A stretch of 64,000 nt of DNA from Pseudomonas sp. (lineage in GTDB: Bacteria; Pseudomonadota; Gammaproteobacteria; Pseudomonadales; Pseudomonadaceae): contig NZ_JAGIBG010000005.1 in assembly GCF_017744435.1 (NCBI RefSeq), positions 106,779 to 170,778 on the forward strand. The letters are read 5' to 3'. Under the pieces are notes generated by a model, which had not been told where the DNA came from, did not search any database, and worked only from the letters and a program-made list of their open reading frames with translations. Each line of letters opens with the position of its first letter. Within the stretch, counting starts at the first letter, position 1. The position numbers and the translations under genes are program-made. Positions 46,606 through 55,908 of the stretch are shown here, piece after piece.

Positions 46606-46699
46606 TGCATTCTGGAGGCTAAATGTTTCGAACTTGCGTAATTGGTTCAGGAAAAGGATAAACTGCGCGCTTCAGTCATTTTTTATTCGAGGCGCGTTG

Positions 46700-47074
46700 A
46701 TGAAGTTTCGCTTTCTTCTCTGGGCCATGGGGCTGCTGATGGCCAGGGCCAGCCGCAACAACCCGGCATTCCAGCAGCAACTCAAGGACAAGGACCTGGT
46801 GTTCCAGATGCAGACGCTGGACGGCAAGGTGGCGCGGCACTTCATCGTTAGCGGCGAGCGCATTAGCAGCAAAGGTGGTAGCCATCCGCAGCCGGCCTTT
46901 GCGATTGCCTTCAAGGACGCGGCCTACGGCTTTGCGACGATGCAGGCGGGCAACAAGCAACTGGCGTTCATGCAGGGCATTCAGGACAAGAACATCCAGA
47001 TCAAGGGCAATCCGGCGCTGGTGATGTGGTTCCAGGGGCTGATGAAATACCTGAAGCCGAAGAAGAAAGGCTGA
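46700..47074 (+). CDS. SCP2-like small protein
   Basis: 124 residues. A hydrophobic N-terminus (KFRFLLWAMGLLMA) is followed by a domain whose alternating pattern (VFQMQTLDGKVARHFIV, FAIAFKDAAYGFATM, FMQGIQDKNIQIKGNPALVM) resembles SCP2 sterol-carrier-type folds. It may bind a lipid or acyl chain at the membrane; no partner gene is adjacent. ATG 46700 is chosen because it starts the conserved N-terminus; the longer frame upstream overlaps the HU terminator. Basic tail LKPKKKG. Confidence 0.75.
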   Translation: MKFRFLLWAMGLLMARASRNNPAFQQQLKDKDLVFQMQTLDGKVARHFIVSGERISSKGGSHPQPAFAIAFKDAAYGFATMQAGNKQLAFMQGIQDKNIQIKGNPALVMWFQGLMKYLKPKKKG

Positions 47075-47100
47075 CACGTTCCCCAGGCTGACCGGGACCT

Positions 47101-47187
47101 CTGTGGGAGCGGGCTCGCCCGCGAACACCGGCGCAGCCGGTGCCATGCACCGCGGTGTCTGCTTCGCGGGCAAGCCCGCTCCCACAG
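47101..47187. repeat. REP palindrome pair
   Basis: 25-base arms with one mismatch (47101-47125 and 47163-47187) enclosing the hairpin CACCGGCGCAGCCGGTG, between convergent genes. Confidence 0.85.
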
Positions 47188-47201
47188 GGGTGGCGATAGC
47201 G

Positions 47202-48605
47202 TCAGTGCGGGGCGTTGAGCTGCGACGCCAGATCCCGCAACAAGGCCTCGGCCTCGAGCACCTTGTTCACCACTTCCTCCGCCTTGTCACGGGTGATCCC
47301 CAGACGTTCCAGCAGCTCATCGGGAATCTGCTCCTGTGGCCCCGAGCCAATGCCCCGCGAGCGCAGCAGACGGGTCGCCAGGCACACCAGGTTGGGATAC
47401 GCCGAGTATTCGCCGTCATACGCCGGGTCATGCTGGAAGCGCAGCGCGGTCGACAACTCTTCGGGCATGTCCCACAGCTTCATCAGCCAGGCGCCGATCT
47501 GTTCGCGGCTGATGCCCAGCAGGTGTTGTTCCACGTAGGTGTGACACAGGTGCGGGTTGACCTCCAGATGGCGGCAGATCAACGAGAAGTGCGGCGGGAA
47601 TACATGCGCCAGCAGCAGGTAGCCGAAGTTGTGCAGCAGCCCTGCCAGGTAGGTCAGGCCGGCTTCCGGGCGCTCGGCGCGCGGCATGGCGCGGGTCAGG
47701 CCTTCGATGATGGCTGCGGTGTAGATCGACTGCTGCCAGTACGGCGTGGCCTGCTGCGGGTGGTCCTTGGGCAGGCTCAGGGTCTTGCCCAGCGCCAGGC
47801 CGAGGGCCAGGTTGATCACCAGGTCGAAGCCCAGCACACGGACGATGGCGTCTTCCACCGAGCGGATCTTGCCGGGTGAGGCGTAGTAGGGAGAAGCGGC
47901 CCAGCTGACCACCTGGGCGGCCAGAGCCGGGTCGGTTTCGACCACGCCGGTGATGTCGTCGATGCTGGCGTTGGGGTCGACCCGCAGCTTGATGATCTTC
48001 TGCGCCGTGTCGGCCAGGGGCGGGATCTCGATGGTTTCTTCCAGGCGCTTCTGGATGCGCCGGGCCGTAAAGGCCTGGACCGCCAGGGTTATTTCCTTGG
48101 GGTCGTCATCCGGGCGATCGAGGTTGGGGCGGATGTCGCGCACAGGCTGGCCGAACGTGCCGGCACTGGCCTTGGCGAGCATGCGCTTGAAATCATCACG
48201 GCGTACCTTCAGCAGCAGGCCGGCTTCGCCAGACTGGATGTACAGGTGTTCGGCCTCAAGCAGCTTGCCTTCGTACAGGCAGGGCGAGCTGGTCAGGGCC
48301 GGAATGGCCGGCAGGGCCTTGAGCTGGTGCTTGTCGAGCATCTGCTTGAGGCGTGGCAACGGCACGGCCTTGAGCTTGCGACCGGTCAGCTCTTCGAGAC
48401 GGTTGAGGTCCAGTAGCTTGCTCTGCGGGAACAGCACCAGCAGGGCGCCGATTTCGTCATCGAGCAGGATCGCCTGCACCCGGGACGCGGCTGGCAGCTC
48501 CGGATGTTCCGCCACCTCTTCAAAGGCAACGTGCAGTTTTTCGAGCAACAGCCGGATGACAGACGGTGCGTGTGGGGTTGCGGTGTCCAGGGCAACTTCA
48601 GTCAT
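47202..48605 (-). CDS. HDOD-domain protein with YbaK-like N-terminal domain
   Basis: 467 residues. The first about 150 residues (VIRLLLEKLHVAFEEVAEHP, VQAILLDDEIGALLVLFP) look like a YbaK/aminoacyl-tRNA deacylase-type domain. HDOD follows at about 190-400 (ETDPALAAQVVSWAASPYY, GLLHNFGYLLLAHVFPPHFS). HDOD proteins lack the full HD catalytic set and usually act as signalling scaffolds. Met 48605 (TEVALDTATPHAP) follows the in-frame MWIQT start; either is possible. It precedes no obvious partner; recG lies upstream on the same strand with 78 bases between. Confidence 0.82.
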   Translation of the reverse strand: MTEVALDTATPHAPSVIRLLLEKLHVAFEEVAEHPELPAASRVQAILLDDEIGALLVLFPQSKLLDLNRLEELTGRKLKAVPLPRLKQMLDKHQLKALPAIPALTSSPCLYEGKLLEAEHLYIQSGEAGLLLKVRRDDFKRMLAKASAGTFGQPVRDIRPNLDRPDDDPKEITLAVQAFTARRIQKRLEETIEIPPLADTAQKIIKLRVDPNASIDDITGVVETDPALAAQVVSWAASPYYASPGKIRSVEDAIVRVLGFDLVINLALGLALGKTLSLPKDHPQQATPYWQQSIYTAAIIEGLTRAMPRAERPEAGLTYLAGLLHNFGYLLLAHVFPPHFSLICRHLEVNPHLCHTYVEQHLLGISREQIGAWLMKLWDMPEELSTALRFQHDPAYDGEYSAYPNLVCLATRLLRSRGIGSGPQEQIPDELLERLGITRDKAEEVVNKVLEAEALLRDLASQLNAPH

Positions 48606-48683
48606 GGTCTGTATCCACAAATTCTTTTAAACGCGAAGTATAACCAGCCTGCTGGCAAAGCTGGATCCATTCTGGGACAGGCG

Positions 48684-50762
48684 TCACACCTGGCCATATT
48701 GTTGACCGTGACGCAGCCAACGGTCGAGCAGCGGGCTGACATGGTCGGGCCAGCGGGCCAGCAGCGCCTGGGCAGCGTCACGCACGGCCGGCAGCAGGTC
48801 GGCGTCGCGCATCAGGTCGGCGACCTTGAACTGCAGCAGGCCGGTCTGGCGTGTGCCGAGCATTTCGCCGGGCCCGCGCAGTTCGAGGTCTTTCTCGGCG
48901 ATGATGAAGCCATCGTTGGTTTCCCGCATGATCCCCAGACGTTCGCGGCCAATCTGCGACAGCGGCGGGTGATACAGCAGCACGCAATGGCTCACCGCGC
49001 TACCCCGGCCAACTCGGCCACGCAGCTGGTGCAGTTGGGCCAGGCCCAGACGCTCAGGGTTCTCGATGATCATCAGGCTGGCGTTGGGCACGTCCACGCC
49101 GACCTCGATCACCGTGGTGGCGACCAGCAGTTGCAGGTTGCCTTGCTTGAACTCGGCCATGACCTCGGCCTTTTCTGCCGGCTTCATGCGGCCGTGGATC
49201 AGGCCCACGCGCAGTTCGCCGAGTGCACTGCCAAGCTCTTCGAAGGTGCTCTCGGCCGCCTGGCAGGTCAGCTCTTCGGATTCCTCGATCAGCGTGCACA
49301 CCCAGTAGGCCTGGCGCCCTTCGGCACAGGCGGCACGGACCCGCTCGACCACTTCGAAGCGGCGGCTGTCGGCGACCAGCACGGTATTCACCGGTGTGCG
49401 CCCAGGCGGCAGTTCGTCGAGCACCGAGGTGTCGAGGTCGGCATAGGCGCTCATGGCCAAGGTGCGCGGGATCGGCGTGGCGGTCATGATCAGCTGGTGT
49501 GGGCACAGCTCGCCGGCCACGCCTTTCTTGCGCAGGGCCAGGCGTTGCTGCACGCCGAAGCGGTGCTGCTCGTCGATGATCGCCAGGGCCAGGTGCTTGA
49601 AGCGGACTTCTTCCTGGAACAGCGCGTGGGTACCGACCACCATCGGTGCACCGCCGGCGATCTGCTCCAGGGCGCTGGCGCGGGCCTTGCCCTTGAGCTT
49701 GCCGGCCAGCCAGGCGACGTCGATGCCCAGCGGCTCCAGCCAGCGCTTGAAGGTGATGTAGTGCTGTTCGGCGAGGATCTCGGTAGGCGCCATCAGCGCC
49801 ACCTGGTAACCGGCTTCCAGGGCCTGCAGTGCGGCGAGGGCGGCGACCACGGTCTTGCCGGCGCCGACATCGCCCTGCACCAGGCGCATCATGGGCTCGT
49901 GCTGGCTGAGGTCATAGGCGATTTCGTTGGCTACCCGCTGCTGCGCCCCGGTCGGCTGGAAACCCAGGTTGGCCAGGTACTGCGCCTGCAGGCGCTTGGC
50001 TTTTGGCAGTACCGGCGCGCGCAAGCTGCGCAGGCTTTCGCGCAGGCGTTGCTGCGACAGCTGGTGGGTCAGCAACTCTTCGAAGGCCAGGCGATGCTGG
50101 GCCCAGTGCTGGCCTTCGGCGAGCTCGTCGAGGTCGGCATCGGCCGGCGGGTTGTGCAGGTAGCGGATGGCATCGTCCAGCGGCGCCAGGTGGTAGTCGC
50201 GGGCCAGTTCGTCGGGTAGCCAGTCGGGCAGGCTGCGCGGCCCGAGCATGCCCAGGCTCTGCTGGCAGAGCAGGCGCAGGCGCTGTTGGGTCAGGCCTTC
50301 GGTGGACGGGTAGATCGGCGTCAGGGTCTGCTCGACCGGTGGCGGCGGCTCGTCGCCATTCAGCGCACGGTATTCCGGGTGGTAGATCTCCAGGCCCGAG
50401 GCGCCGGGGCGGGCTTCGCCGTAGCAGCGCAGGTGGGTGCCGCGCTTGAGGCCTTCCTTCTGCGCATTGCTGAAGTGGTAGAAACGCAGGCTCAACACGC
50501 CCGTGCCGTCACCCAGGCGTACCACCAGGCTACGGCGCTTGCCCATGGTCACGTCGGCTCCACTGACGACACCCTCGATCACCGCGTCCTGGCCCGGGCG
50601 CAACTGGCCGATTGGCACCACGCGGGTGCGATCCTGATAGCGCAGGGGCAGGTGGAACAGCACATCCTGCAGGTTCTCCAGGCCAACCTTGGCGAGCTTT
50701 TCCGCCATGGCATCGCCTACGCCCTTGAGCGCCGTGACCGAAACCTTCGACAACTCAGTCAT
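48684..50762 (-). CDS. recG: ATP-dependent DNA helicase RecG
   Basis: 692 residues. N-terminal wedge (OB-fold) domain that binds replication forks, then SF2 helicase motifs: Walker A GDVGAGKTVVA, motif II IIDEQHRFG, motif III TATPIPRT, and motif VI QLRGRVGRG. It remodels stalled forks and Holliday junctions. Length is normal. It starts 3 bases after the oxyR stop, so the two genes are one operon, an arrangement seen across Pseudomonas. Confidence 0.97.
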   Translation of the reverse strand: MTELSKVSVTALKGVGDAMAEKLAKVGLENLQDVLFHLPLRYQDRTRVVPIGQLRPGQDAVIEGVVSGADVTMGKRRSLVVRLGDGTGVLSLRFYHFSNAQKEGLKRGTHLRCYGEARPGASGLEIYHPEYRALNGDEPPPPVEQTLTPIYPSTEGLTQQRLRLLCQQSLGMLGPRSLPDWLPDELARDYHLAPLDDAIRYLHNPPADADLDELAEGQHWAQHRLAFEELLTHQLSQQRLRESLRSLRAPVLPKAKRLQAQYLANLGFQPTGAQQRVANEIAYDLSQHEPMMRLVQGDVGAGKTVVAALAALQALEAGYQVALMAPTEILAEQHYITFKRWLEPLGIDVAWLAGKLKGKARASALEQIAGGAPMVVGTHALFQEEVRFKHLALAIIDEQHRFGVQQRLALRKKGVAGELCPHQLIMTATPIPRTLAMSAYADLDTSVLDELPPGRTPVNTVLVADSRRFEVVERVRAACAEGRQAYWVCTLIEESEELTCQAAESTFEELGSALGELRVGLIHGRMKPAEKAEVMAEFKQGNLQLLVATTVIEVGVDVPNASLMIIENPERLGLAQLHQLRGRVGRGSAVSHCVLLYHPPLSQIGRERLGIMRETNDGFIIAEKDLELRGPGEMLGTRQTGLLQFKVADLMRDADLLPAVRDAAQALLARWPDHVSPLLDRWLRHGQQYGQV

Positions 50763-50765
50763 GGA

Positions 50766-51692
50766 TCAGGCCGGTTGTTCCACTGGCGGCTTGGCCACCG
50801 AGCAGAGGCGGATCGAGTCGGCAAGGATCTCGATCGCCTTCGGCCGCGGGAAGCTGGCGCGCCAGGCGATGGCCACGGTACGGAACGGTGCTGGCGGGGT
50901 CAGCGGACGCACTTCGATGACCCCTGGCGCATAGTGATGGCTGTGCACGGCCGACAGCGGCAAGATCGATACACCCAGGCCGGACGCGACCATGTGGCGG
51001 ATGGTTTCCAGCGAGCTGGACTCGACTGTGGTGTGCTTGGAGCCTTCGCCACCTTTGTTCAGCGTCGGGCAGGCTTCCAGCACCTGGTCGCGGAAGCAGT
51101 GGCCCTCGCCGAGCAGCAGCAGGCTCTTGTCGTTGAGCATGGCAGTGTCGATGGTTTTCTTCGCCGTCCACGGGTGGTCGGCTGGCATCAGGGCACAGAA
51201 AGGTTCGTCGTACAGCGGCAGGGTCAGCACATCGGCTTCGTTGAACGGCAGGGCGATGATCACTGCGTCCAGTTCGCCGTTGCGCAGCTTCTCGCGCAGC
51301 ACATGGGTGAAGTTTTCTTCGATGTACAGCGGCATCTGCGGCGCCACCCGATGCAGCTGAGGGATCAGGTGCGGGAACAGGTACGGGCCGACGGTATAGA
51401 TGGCGCCGACCTTGAGCGGGGCGGTCAGCTGGTTCTTGCCGGCCTGGGCCAGCTCGCGAATACCCTGAGCTTGCTCCAAGACCTTCTGCGCCTGGGCCAC
51501 GATGCTTTCACCGACCGGGGTCAGGCGCACCGCGCTCTTGCTGCGCTCGAAGATCAGCACGCCAAGCTCGTCCTCAAGCTTCTTCACGCCGACCGACAGG
51601 GTCGGCTGGCTGACGTGGCAGCGCTCGGCAGCATGGCCGAAGTGCTGCTCCTGGGCGAGCGTGACGATGTAGCGTAATTCTGTGAGGGTCAT
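50766..51692 (-). CDS. oxyR: hydrogen peroxide-sensing regulator OxyR
   Basis: 308 residues. LysR helix-turn-helix (HFGHAAERCHVSQPTLSVGVK), and the peroxide-reactive cysteine pair in GEGHCFRDQVLEAC, matching C199 and C208 of E. coli OxyR. It activates catalase and peroxidase genes on disulphide formation. Directly upstream of recG with a 3-base gap, as in other pseudomonads, so recG may be induced with oxyR. Confidence 0.96.
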   Translation of the reverse strand: MTLTELRYIVTLAQEQHFGHAAERCHVSQPTLSVGVKKLEDELGVLIFERSKSAVRLTPVGESIVAQAQKVLEQAQGIRELAQAGKNQLTAPLKVGAIYTVGPYLFPHLIPQLHRVAPQMPLYIEENFTHVLREKLRNGELDAVIIALPFNEADVLTLPLYDEPFCALMPADHPWTAKKTIDTAMLNDKSLLLLGEGHCFRDQVLEACPTLNKGGEGSKHTTVESSSLETIRHMVASGLGVSILPLSAVHSHHYAPGVIEVRPLTPPAPFRTVAIAWRASFPRPKAIEILADSIRLCSVAKPPVEQPA

Positions 51693-51786
51693 AACGTGCG
51701 TCCATGAAGTTGCGGGCCCAGCATAGCGGCTGCAATTGATAGACGCACGTTATCAGACTTGCCGATTTGTGACAGAAACAAAAGTA

Positions 51787-52521
51787 TCAGCGACGGTCCA
51801 GCGAGTAGACGAACGGTGCCACTACTTCGATCGTGCCATTGGTCAGCAACTCGGCTGGCGGCTTGGGTACCGTGCCGGCGCGGCGGATCATTTCCATGGT
51901 CGCCCGGTCCAGGGCCGCGCTGCCGGAGCCGCCTGCCATGGAGTAGGACACCACTTTACCTTCGGCGTCGACCACGAAGCGCAGGCGGTTGATGCCTTGC
52001 AGGCCACGACGGCGCGCGTCCTCCGGGTAGCGCTTGTACTTCGCCAGGTGGCGCAGCAGGTCGCTCTGCCAGGTTGGCAGTGCCTGGCTGTTGGAGGCGA
52101 TGCTTGGCGCCGGTGCCGCCGACTTCTGCGGTGGCGTGTTGCTTGGCGGCGTATCGGCTACCTGTTCCTTGGCCGGTGGCTCATCCTTAGGCGGCTCAGG
52201 CTTCTTCTCAGGCTTCGGTGGCTGAGGCTTGGGCTTCGGCTTAGGCGGCTTGGCGATGGCGATCTTCGGTTTCGGCGCCTCGACCAGCTTCGGCAACGGC
52301 GGCTCTTCGACCGGTGCCGGTGGCTGTGGGGCGGCTTTCGGTGGCGGTGGCGGCGCGGGCTCGGGCAGCGGTGCCAGCTCGACCATCATGGCTGCCGGGG
52401 GCAGTTCGATAGCCTGGGGCACCGACCAGTTGAGCGTCAGCAGCACGGCGACCACGTGCACGCCCAGCACGATCGCCAGGCTGCCACCGTAGCGCGCCAC
52501 GTTTGAGCGCGGTTTCGTCAT
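51787..52521 (-). CDS. tonB: energy transducer TonB
   Basis: 244 residues. One N-terminal membrane helix (SLAIVLGVHVVAVLLTLNW), a long Pro/Lys-rich periplasmic spacer (PLPEPAPPPPPKAAPQPPAP, then KPKPKPQPPKPEKKPEPPK), and a C-terminal TonB domain with LAKYKRYPEDARRRGLQGIN that contacts outer-membrane receptors. It uses the proton-motive force via ExbBD to drive siderophore and vitamin uptake. ATG overlaps the exbD stop (ATGA). It ends a three-gene exbB-exbD-tonB operon. Confidence 0.95.
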   Translation of the reverse strand: MTKPRSNVARYGGSLAIVLGVHVVAVLLTLNWSVPQAIELPPAAMMVELAPLPEPAPPPPPKAAPQPPAPVEEPPLPKLVEAPKPKIAIAKPPKPKPKPQPPKPEKKPEPPKDEPPAKEQVADTPPSNTPPQKSAAPAPSIASNSQALPTWQSDLLRHLAKYKRYPEDARRRGLQGINRLRFVVDAEGKVVSYSMAGGSGSAALDRATMEMIRRAGTVPKPPAELLTNGTIEVVAPFVYSLDRR

Positions 52522-52946
52522 TTCTTGGCTGCCGTCTCGAGACCTACCAGACCGACCTTGAGGTAGCCGGCCGCGCGCATGTTGTTCATCACTTCCATCA
52601 GGTCACCGTAATCCACGCCCTTGTCGGCCTGGAAGAAGATGGTGGTTTCCTTGTCGCCCTTGGTCTTGGCGTCGAGCATCGGACCAAGCTGTTCGGGGGC
52701 AGGGACCTGATCGTCGCCGACATACAGCTTCTGGTCGGCCTTGACGCTGACGAACACCGGTTTCTCGGGCCTCGGTGCCGGCTTGGCAGTCGAGGCCGGC
52801 AGGTCGACCTTGATGTCGACCGTGGCCAGCGGCGCTGCGACCATGAAGATGATCAGCAGTACCAGCATCACGTCGATGAACGGCGTAACGTTGATTTCGT
52901 GGTTTTCGGCGAGGTCGTCGCCACCTTCGTTGAGATGCAGGCCCAT
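52518..52946 (-). CDS. exbD: biopolymer transport protein ExbD
   Basis: 142 residues. A single N-terminal membrane helix contains the essential Asp in INVTPFIDVMLVLLIIFMV, followed by a periplasmic domain (STAKPAPRPEKPVFVSVKADQ). With ExbB it forms the proton-driven motor that energises TonB. Start 3 bases after the exbB stop and stop overlapping tonB, so the operon is translationally coupled. Confidence 0.96.
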   Translation of the reverse strand: MGLHLNEGGDDLAENHEINVTPFIDVMLVLLIIFMVAAPLATVDIKVDLPASTAKPAPRPEKPVFVSVKADQKLYVGDDQVPAPEQLGPMLDAKTKGDKETTIFFQADKGVDYGDLMEVMNNMRAAGYLKVGLVGLETAAKK

Positions 52947-52949
52947 GGT

Positions 52950-53909
52950 TTACCCCACTTTCACCATGTGCGGGGCGGCGCGGTCGCTGCCCTGGTGGTC
53001 CAGGTCACGGCTGACCAGCAGCAGCACCTGGGCGGAAGCGTCGGACACCTGTGCCTTGTAGCCAGCGATGGAGCGGGCGAAGACGTTGTAGATGACCACG
53101 GCCGGGATCGCTGCGACCAGACCCAGGGCAGTGGCCAGCAGGGCCTCGGCGATACCTGGGGCGACTACGGCCAGGTTGGTGGTCTGGGTCTTGGCGATGC
53201 CGATGAAGCTGTTCATGATGCCCCACACGGTACCGAACAGGCCGACGAATGGCGCGGTGGAACCGATGGTGGCGAGCACGCCGGTGCCGTTGCTCATGGC
53301 GCGACCGCTGGCGGCTACCAGGCGCTCCAGGCGGAAGCTGACGCGTTCCTTGATGCCTTCTTTCTCGCGGGCATTGGCCGACAGGCGCATCTCCTCCAGG
53401 GCATCGTGGACCAGGGTGTGGGCCAGGGTGCCTTCTTTATTGGAGACGCTGCTGGCTTCTTTCAGGCTCACCGACTTCTTCAGGGCGGCGATCTCGCCAC
53501 GCAGACGGCGCTTGGCACCCATCAGCTCGAAGCCCTTGGCGATCCAGATGGTCCAGGTGATGATCGAAGCGATGGCCAGGCCGATCATCACGATTTTCAC
53601 GACGATGTCAGCGTTCTTGTACATGCCCCACGGGGACAGGTCGTGGGCCATGCCCAGCGAGGTGTCTTCAACCAGTTCCTGAACGGCCGGGTCGGCAGCG
53701 GCAGGGGCATCGACCGGGGTGGCGGCCTGGCCTTCGACAGCAGCCGGGGCCGGGGTGGCCGGAGCGGCGACGGCAGCCGGGGTGGCGGTGTTGGCGTTAG
53801 GCTCATCAGCCATGGCCACTGGGGCCAACACCAGGCTGAACATCAGCGCGGCGATGGCGCGCCAGGCGCGCGACGGGGTTGGCGAAGCGGAAGGTTGAGT
53901 ACGTGTCAT
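52950..53909 (-). CDS. exbB: biopolymer transport protein ExbB, long form
   Basis: 319 residues, about 80 more than E. coli ExbB. A signal-peptide-like N-terminus (RAWRAIAALMFSLVLAPVAMA) and an Ala/Pro-rich periplasmic extension (to about 100) are followed by the three-helix MotA/TolQ/ExbB domain with the pore-lining segment GVLATIGSTAPFVGLFGTVWG. Long ExbB proteins are known in P. putida. Met 53909 is chosen from the context of the signal peptide. A possible Fur site lies upstream (53989-54009), which would link the operon to iron limitation. Confidence 0.94.
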   Translation of the reverse strand: MTRTQPSASPTPSRAWRAIAALMFSLVLAPVAMADEPNANTATPAAVAAPATPAPAAVEGQAATPVDAPAAADPAVQELVEDTSLGMAHDLSPWGMYKNADIVVKIVMIGLAIASIITWTIWIAKGFELMGAKRRLRGEIAALKKSVSLKEASSVSNKEGTLAHTLVHDALEEMRLSANAREKEGIKERVSFRLERLVAASGRAMSNGTGVLATIGSTAPFVGLFGTVWGIMNSFIGIAKTQTTNLAVVAPGIAEALLATALGLVAAIPAVVIYNVFARSIAGYKAQVSDASAQVLLLVSRDLDHQGSDRAAPHMVKVG

Positions 53910-53988
53910 GCTGGCCGGACCTGATGAAGAAGAAAGTGTGCGTTCTCCAAGGCCTCGAGATAGGCCGAGAACAGATAGGGGTGCCATT

Positions 53989-54009
53989 ATTGCAAGTAAT
54001 TCTTGTTAA
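53989..54009 (-). promoter_or_regulatory. possible Fur box upstream of exbB
   Basis: ATTGCAAGTAATTCTTGTTAA is AT-rich, partly palindromic, and similar to GCAAATGATTCTCATTT-type Pseudomonas Fur sites. Match is only moderate; position before exbB-exbD-tonB supports it. Confidence 0.4.
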
Positions 54010-54100
54010 CAAAAGTAATCTTGTTGCTTTTTTCACCTGCGGTCTAGCCGCCTATCGTGTAATACGGCTAGCCTGATCCTTTGGTCTAGGGAGTTTTGTG

Positions 54101-54958
54101 ATGTCAGACCTTTCCGCAATTATCGTGGGATGTGGTGATGTAGGCGGCCGTCTGGCCCGCCAGCTGCTGGCCAAAGGCTGGCAAGTCAGTGGCCTTCGCC
54201 GCTCGGTCGAGCAGTTGCCCAAGGGCGTCGTGCCCATCGCTGCCGACCTGTCCGACCCGGCCATCCCACTGGCCTGGCCGCAGCGCTCGCCGGACTACCT
54301 GGTGTACTGCGTCGCTGCCAGTCAGCATGACGAGGCGGGCTATCAAGCCGCTTACGTCGACGGTCTGCGCCATGTGCTGGCGTGGCTGGCCGAGCGTGGC
54401 CAGCGCCCACGGCGTTTGCTGTTCGTCTCCAGCAGCAGCGTGTTCGCGCAAAAGGAAGGTGAATGGATCGACGAAACCGCTGCCACCGAACCTGAAGGTT
54501 ATTCCGGGAAGGTGATGCTGGAGGCCGAAGGGTTGGCGCTGGCCAGCGGCATGCCTGCCAGTGTGATTCGCCTGACCGGCATCTATGGCCCGGGTCGCGA
54601 GTGGCTGCTGAGCCAGGTGCGACAAGGCTATCGGGTGGCTGAGGAGCCGCCGCTGTACGGCAATCGGATTCATGCCGAGGATGCGGCGAGCCTGATGGCG
54701 TTCCTGCTGCAGGCCGATGCCGATGGTGTGGCGCTGGAGGATTGCTACATTGGCGTCGATGACGACCCGGCGCCGCTGGCCGATGTGGTGGCCTGGCTGC
54801 GGGGGTACATGGGGGTTACCGAGTGGTCCGATGAGCAGCAGGTGCGCCGTACCGGCAGCAAGCGTTGCAGCAATGCCCGGGTGCGGGCGTTGGGCTGGGC
54901 GCCGGAGTATCCCAGCTACAAGGAAGGCTATGCGGCGATTCTGGCAGGCAAGCGCTGA
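54101..54958 (+). CDS. NAD(P)-binding epimerase/dehydratase-like protein (SDR, YeeZ-like)
   Basis: 285 residues. The N-terminal Rossmann motif is IIVGCGDVGGRLARQLLAKG, and LLFVSSSSVFAQKEGEW and SGKVMLEAE resemble the S..Y..K region of extended SDR enzymes, although the catalytic Tyr is read as part of GYSGK. RLTGIYGPGREWLL is the family C-terminal contact. Relatives annotated YeeZ act on unknown sugar nucleotides or amino sugars. ATG 54101 has GGGAG upstream; GTG 54098 is also possible. It is divergent from exbB. Confidence 0.85.
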   Translation: MSDLSAIIVGCGDVGGRLARQLLAKGWQVSGLRRSVEQLPKGVVPIAADLSDPAIPLAWPQRSPDYLVYCVAASQHDEAGYQAAYVDGLRHVLAWLAERGQRPRRLLFVSSSSVFAQKEGEWIDETAATEPEGYSGKVMLEAEGLALASGMPASVIRLTGIYGPGREWLLSQVRQGYRVAEEPPLYGNRIHAEDAASLMAFLLQADADGVALEDCYIGVDDDPAPLADVVAWLRGYMGVTEWSDEQQVRRTGSKRCSNARVRALGWAPEYPSYKEGYAAILAGKR

Positions 54959-54984
54959 TCTGTCCGGTAGGTGTGGTGCTCTTT

Positions 54985-55102
54985 GTGGAGCGGCCTTGCG
55001 TCGCGAAAGGGCTGCGAAGCAGCCCCGGCAATCTATGCGGCGAAGCTGAAATACTGGGGCCGCTGCGCGGCCCTTTCGCGACCCAAGGCCGCTCCCACAG
55101 GG
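54985..55102. repeat. REP palindrome pair
   Basis: GAGCGGCCTTGCGTCGCGAAAGG on the left pairs imperfectly with CCTTTCGCGACCCAAGGCCGCTC on the right, with GGGCTGCGAAGCAGCCCC between. Located between convergent genes. Confidence 0.8.
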
Positions 55103-55127
55103 ATCGGGTTCAAGGCCAAGTACGGCT

Positions 55128-55853
55128 TCAGTCCCGCTCCAGCACCCACTGCTGTGCGCCGGCTGCCAGCTGCGGAATCTCGTCTGCCTGGGCAGTGTTC
55201 ACTGCCTGGAAGATTGCCATCTTGTCGCCATCACGCTTGAAGATGAACGGCGCGCCGCGCTGATTGCGCTCCAGCCACAGGCTGTCGTTGTCGCCACCCA
55301 TGCTGGCGCAGTCGCCGGCCAGGCACAGGGCGAAACGGTCCGGGCCTGGCAGGCCGGTAACGTTGCCAGTATCGCTGAAGCGCACGGTGCCGCCCTTGCC
55401 CTGGCCCTCGATGATCTTCCAGTCGCCACCGAGGTAGGCCTGGTACAGCGCTTTCTCGAAGCTGCCGCCCAATGGCGCGTTGCCGGGCTGCTTGGCGCGC
55501 ACGAAGGTCTGCTCGGCACCGCTCTGGGTGGTGGCTTTCAGTTCATCGCCATCGAGTTCGAGCTGTTCGGTCTGGCCACCCTGGAAGCTGGCCTGCCATT
55601 GTTTCTGGTTGGCGCTCAGCTGGCCGTCGGCAGCCTCGAAGCCATTGCTGAAGCTGGCCTGCTGGTGGGCGACATCGAGTTTCCACTCGAACACCGGGCC
55701 ATGCTCGTTCAGGGCCTGGCGCAGGCTGCCGCCTTTGCTGGCGGCCTTGATGGCGGCCTGGTTGATCCAGGTGCCATTGAAATCTTCGGGTTTGTGGCTG
55801 GCGCAGCCGCCCAGGAGCAGGGCTGCCAGCGCGAGGGGCAGTGCTTGACGCAT
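55128..55853 (-). CDS. outer-membrane-type lipoprotein, function unknown
   Basis: 241 residues. Signal peptide with lipobox (RQALPLALAALLLGGCAS), cleavage before Cys. The mature domain has FNGTWINQAAIKAASKGG, repeated beta-like segments and two Cys in ALCLAGDCASMGGDND that may pair. I do not recognise the family. Met 55853 is chosen for the lipobox; the frame upstream is unsupported. It follows ridA on the same strand by 55 bases. Confidence 0.7.
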   Translation of the reverse strand: MRQALPLALAALLLGGCASHKPEDFNGTWINQAAIKAASKGGSLRQALNEHGPVFEWKLDVAHQQASFSNGFEAADGQLSANQKQWQASFQGGQTEQLELDGDELKATTQSGAEQTFVRAKQPGNAPLGGSFEKALYQAYLGGDWKIIEGQGKGGTVRFSDTGNVTGLPGPDRFALCLAGDCASMGGDNDSLWLERNQRGAPFIFKRDGDKMAIFQAVNTAQADEIPQLAAGAQQWVLERD

Positions 55854-55908
55854 GACGGGATAACCTTGCAGAGGAGGGTGACGGGCAGGGCGCCCGTCAC
55901 CAGGGGCA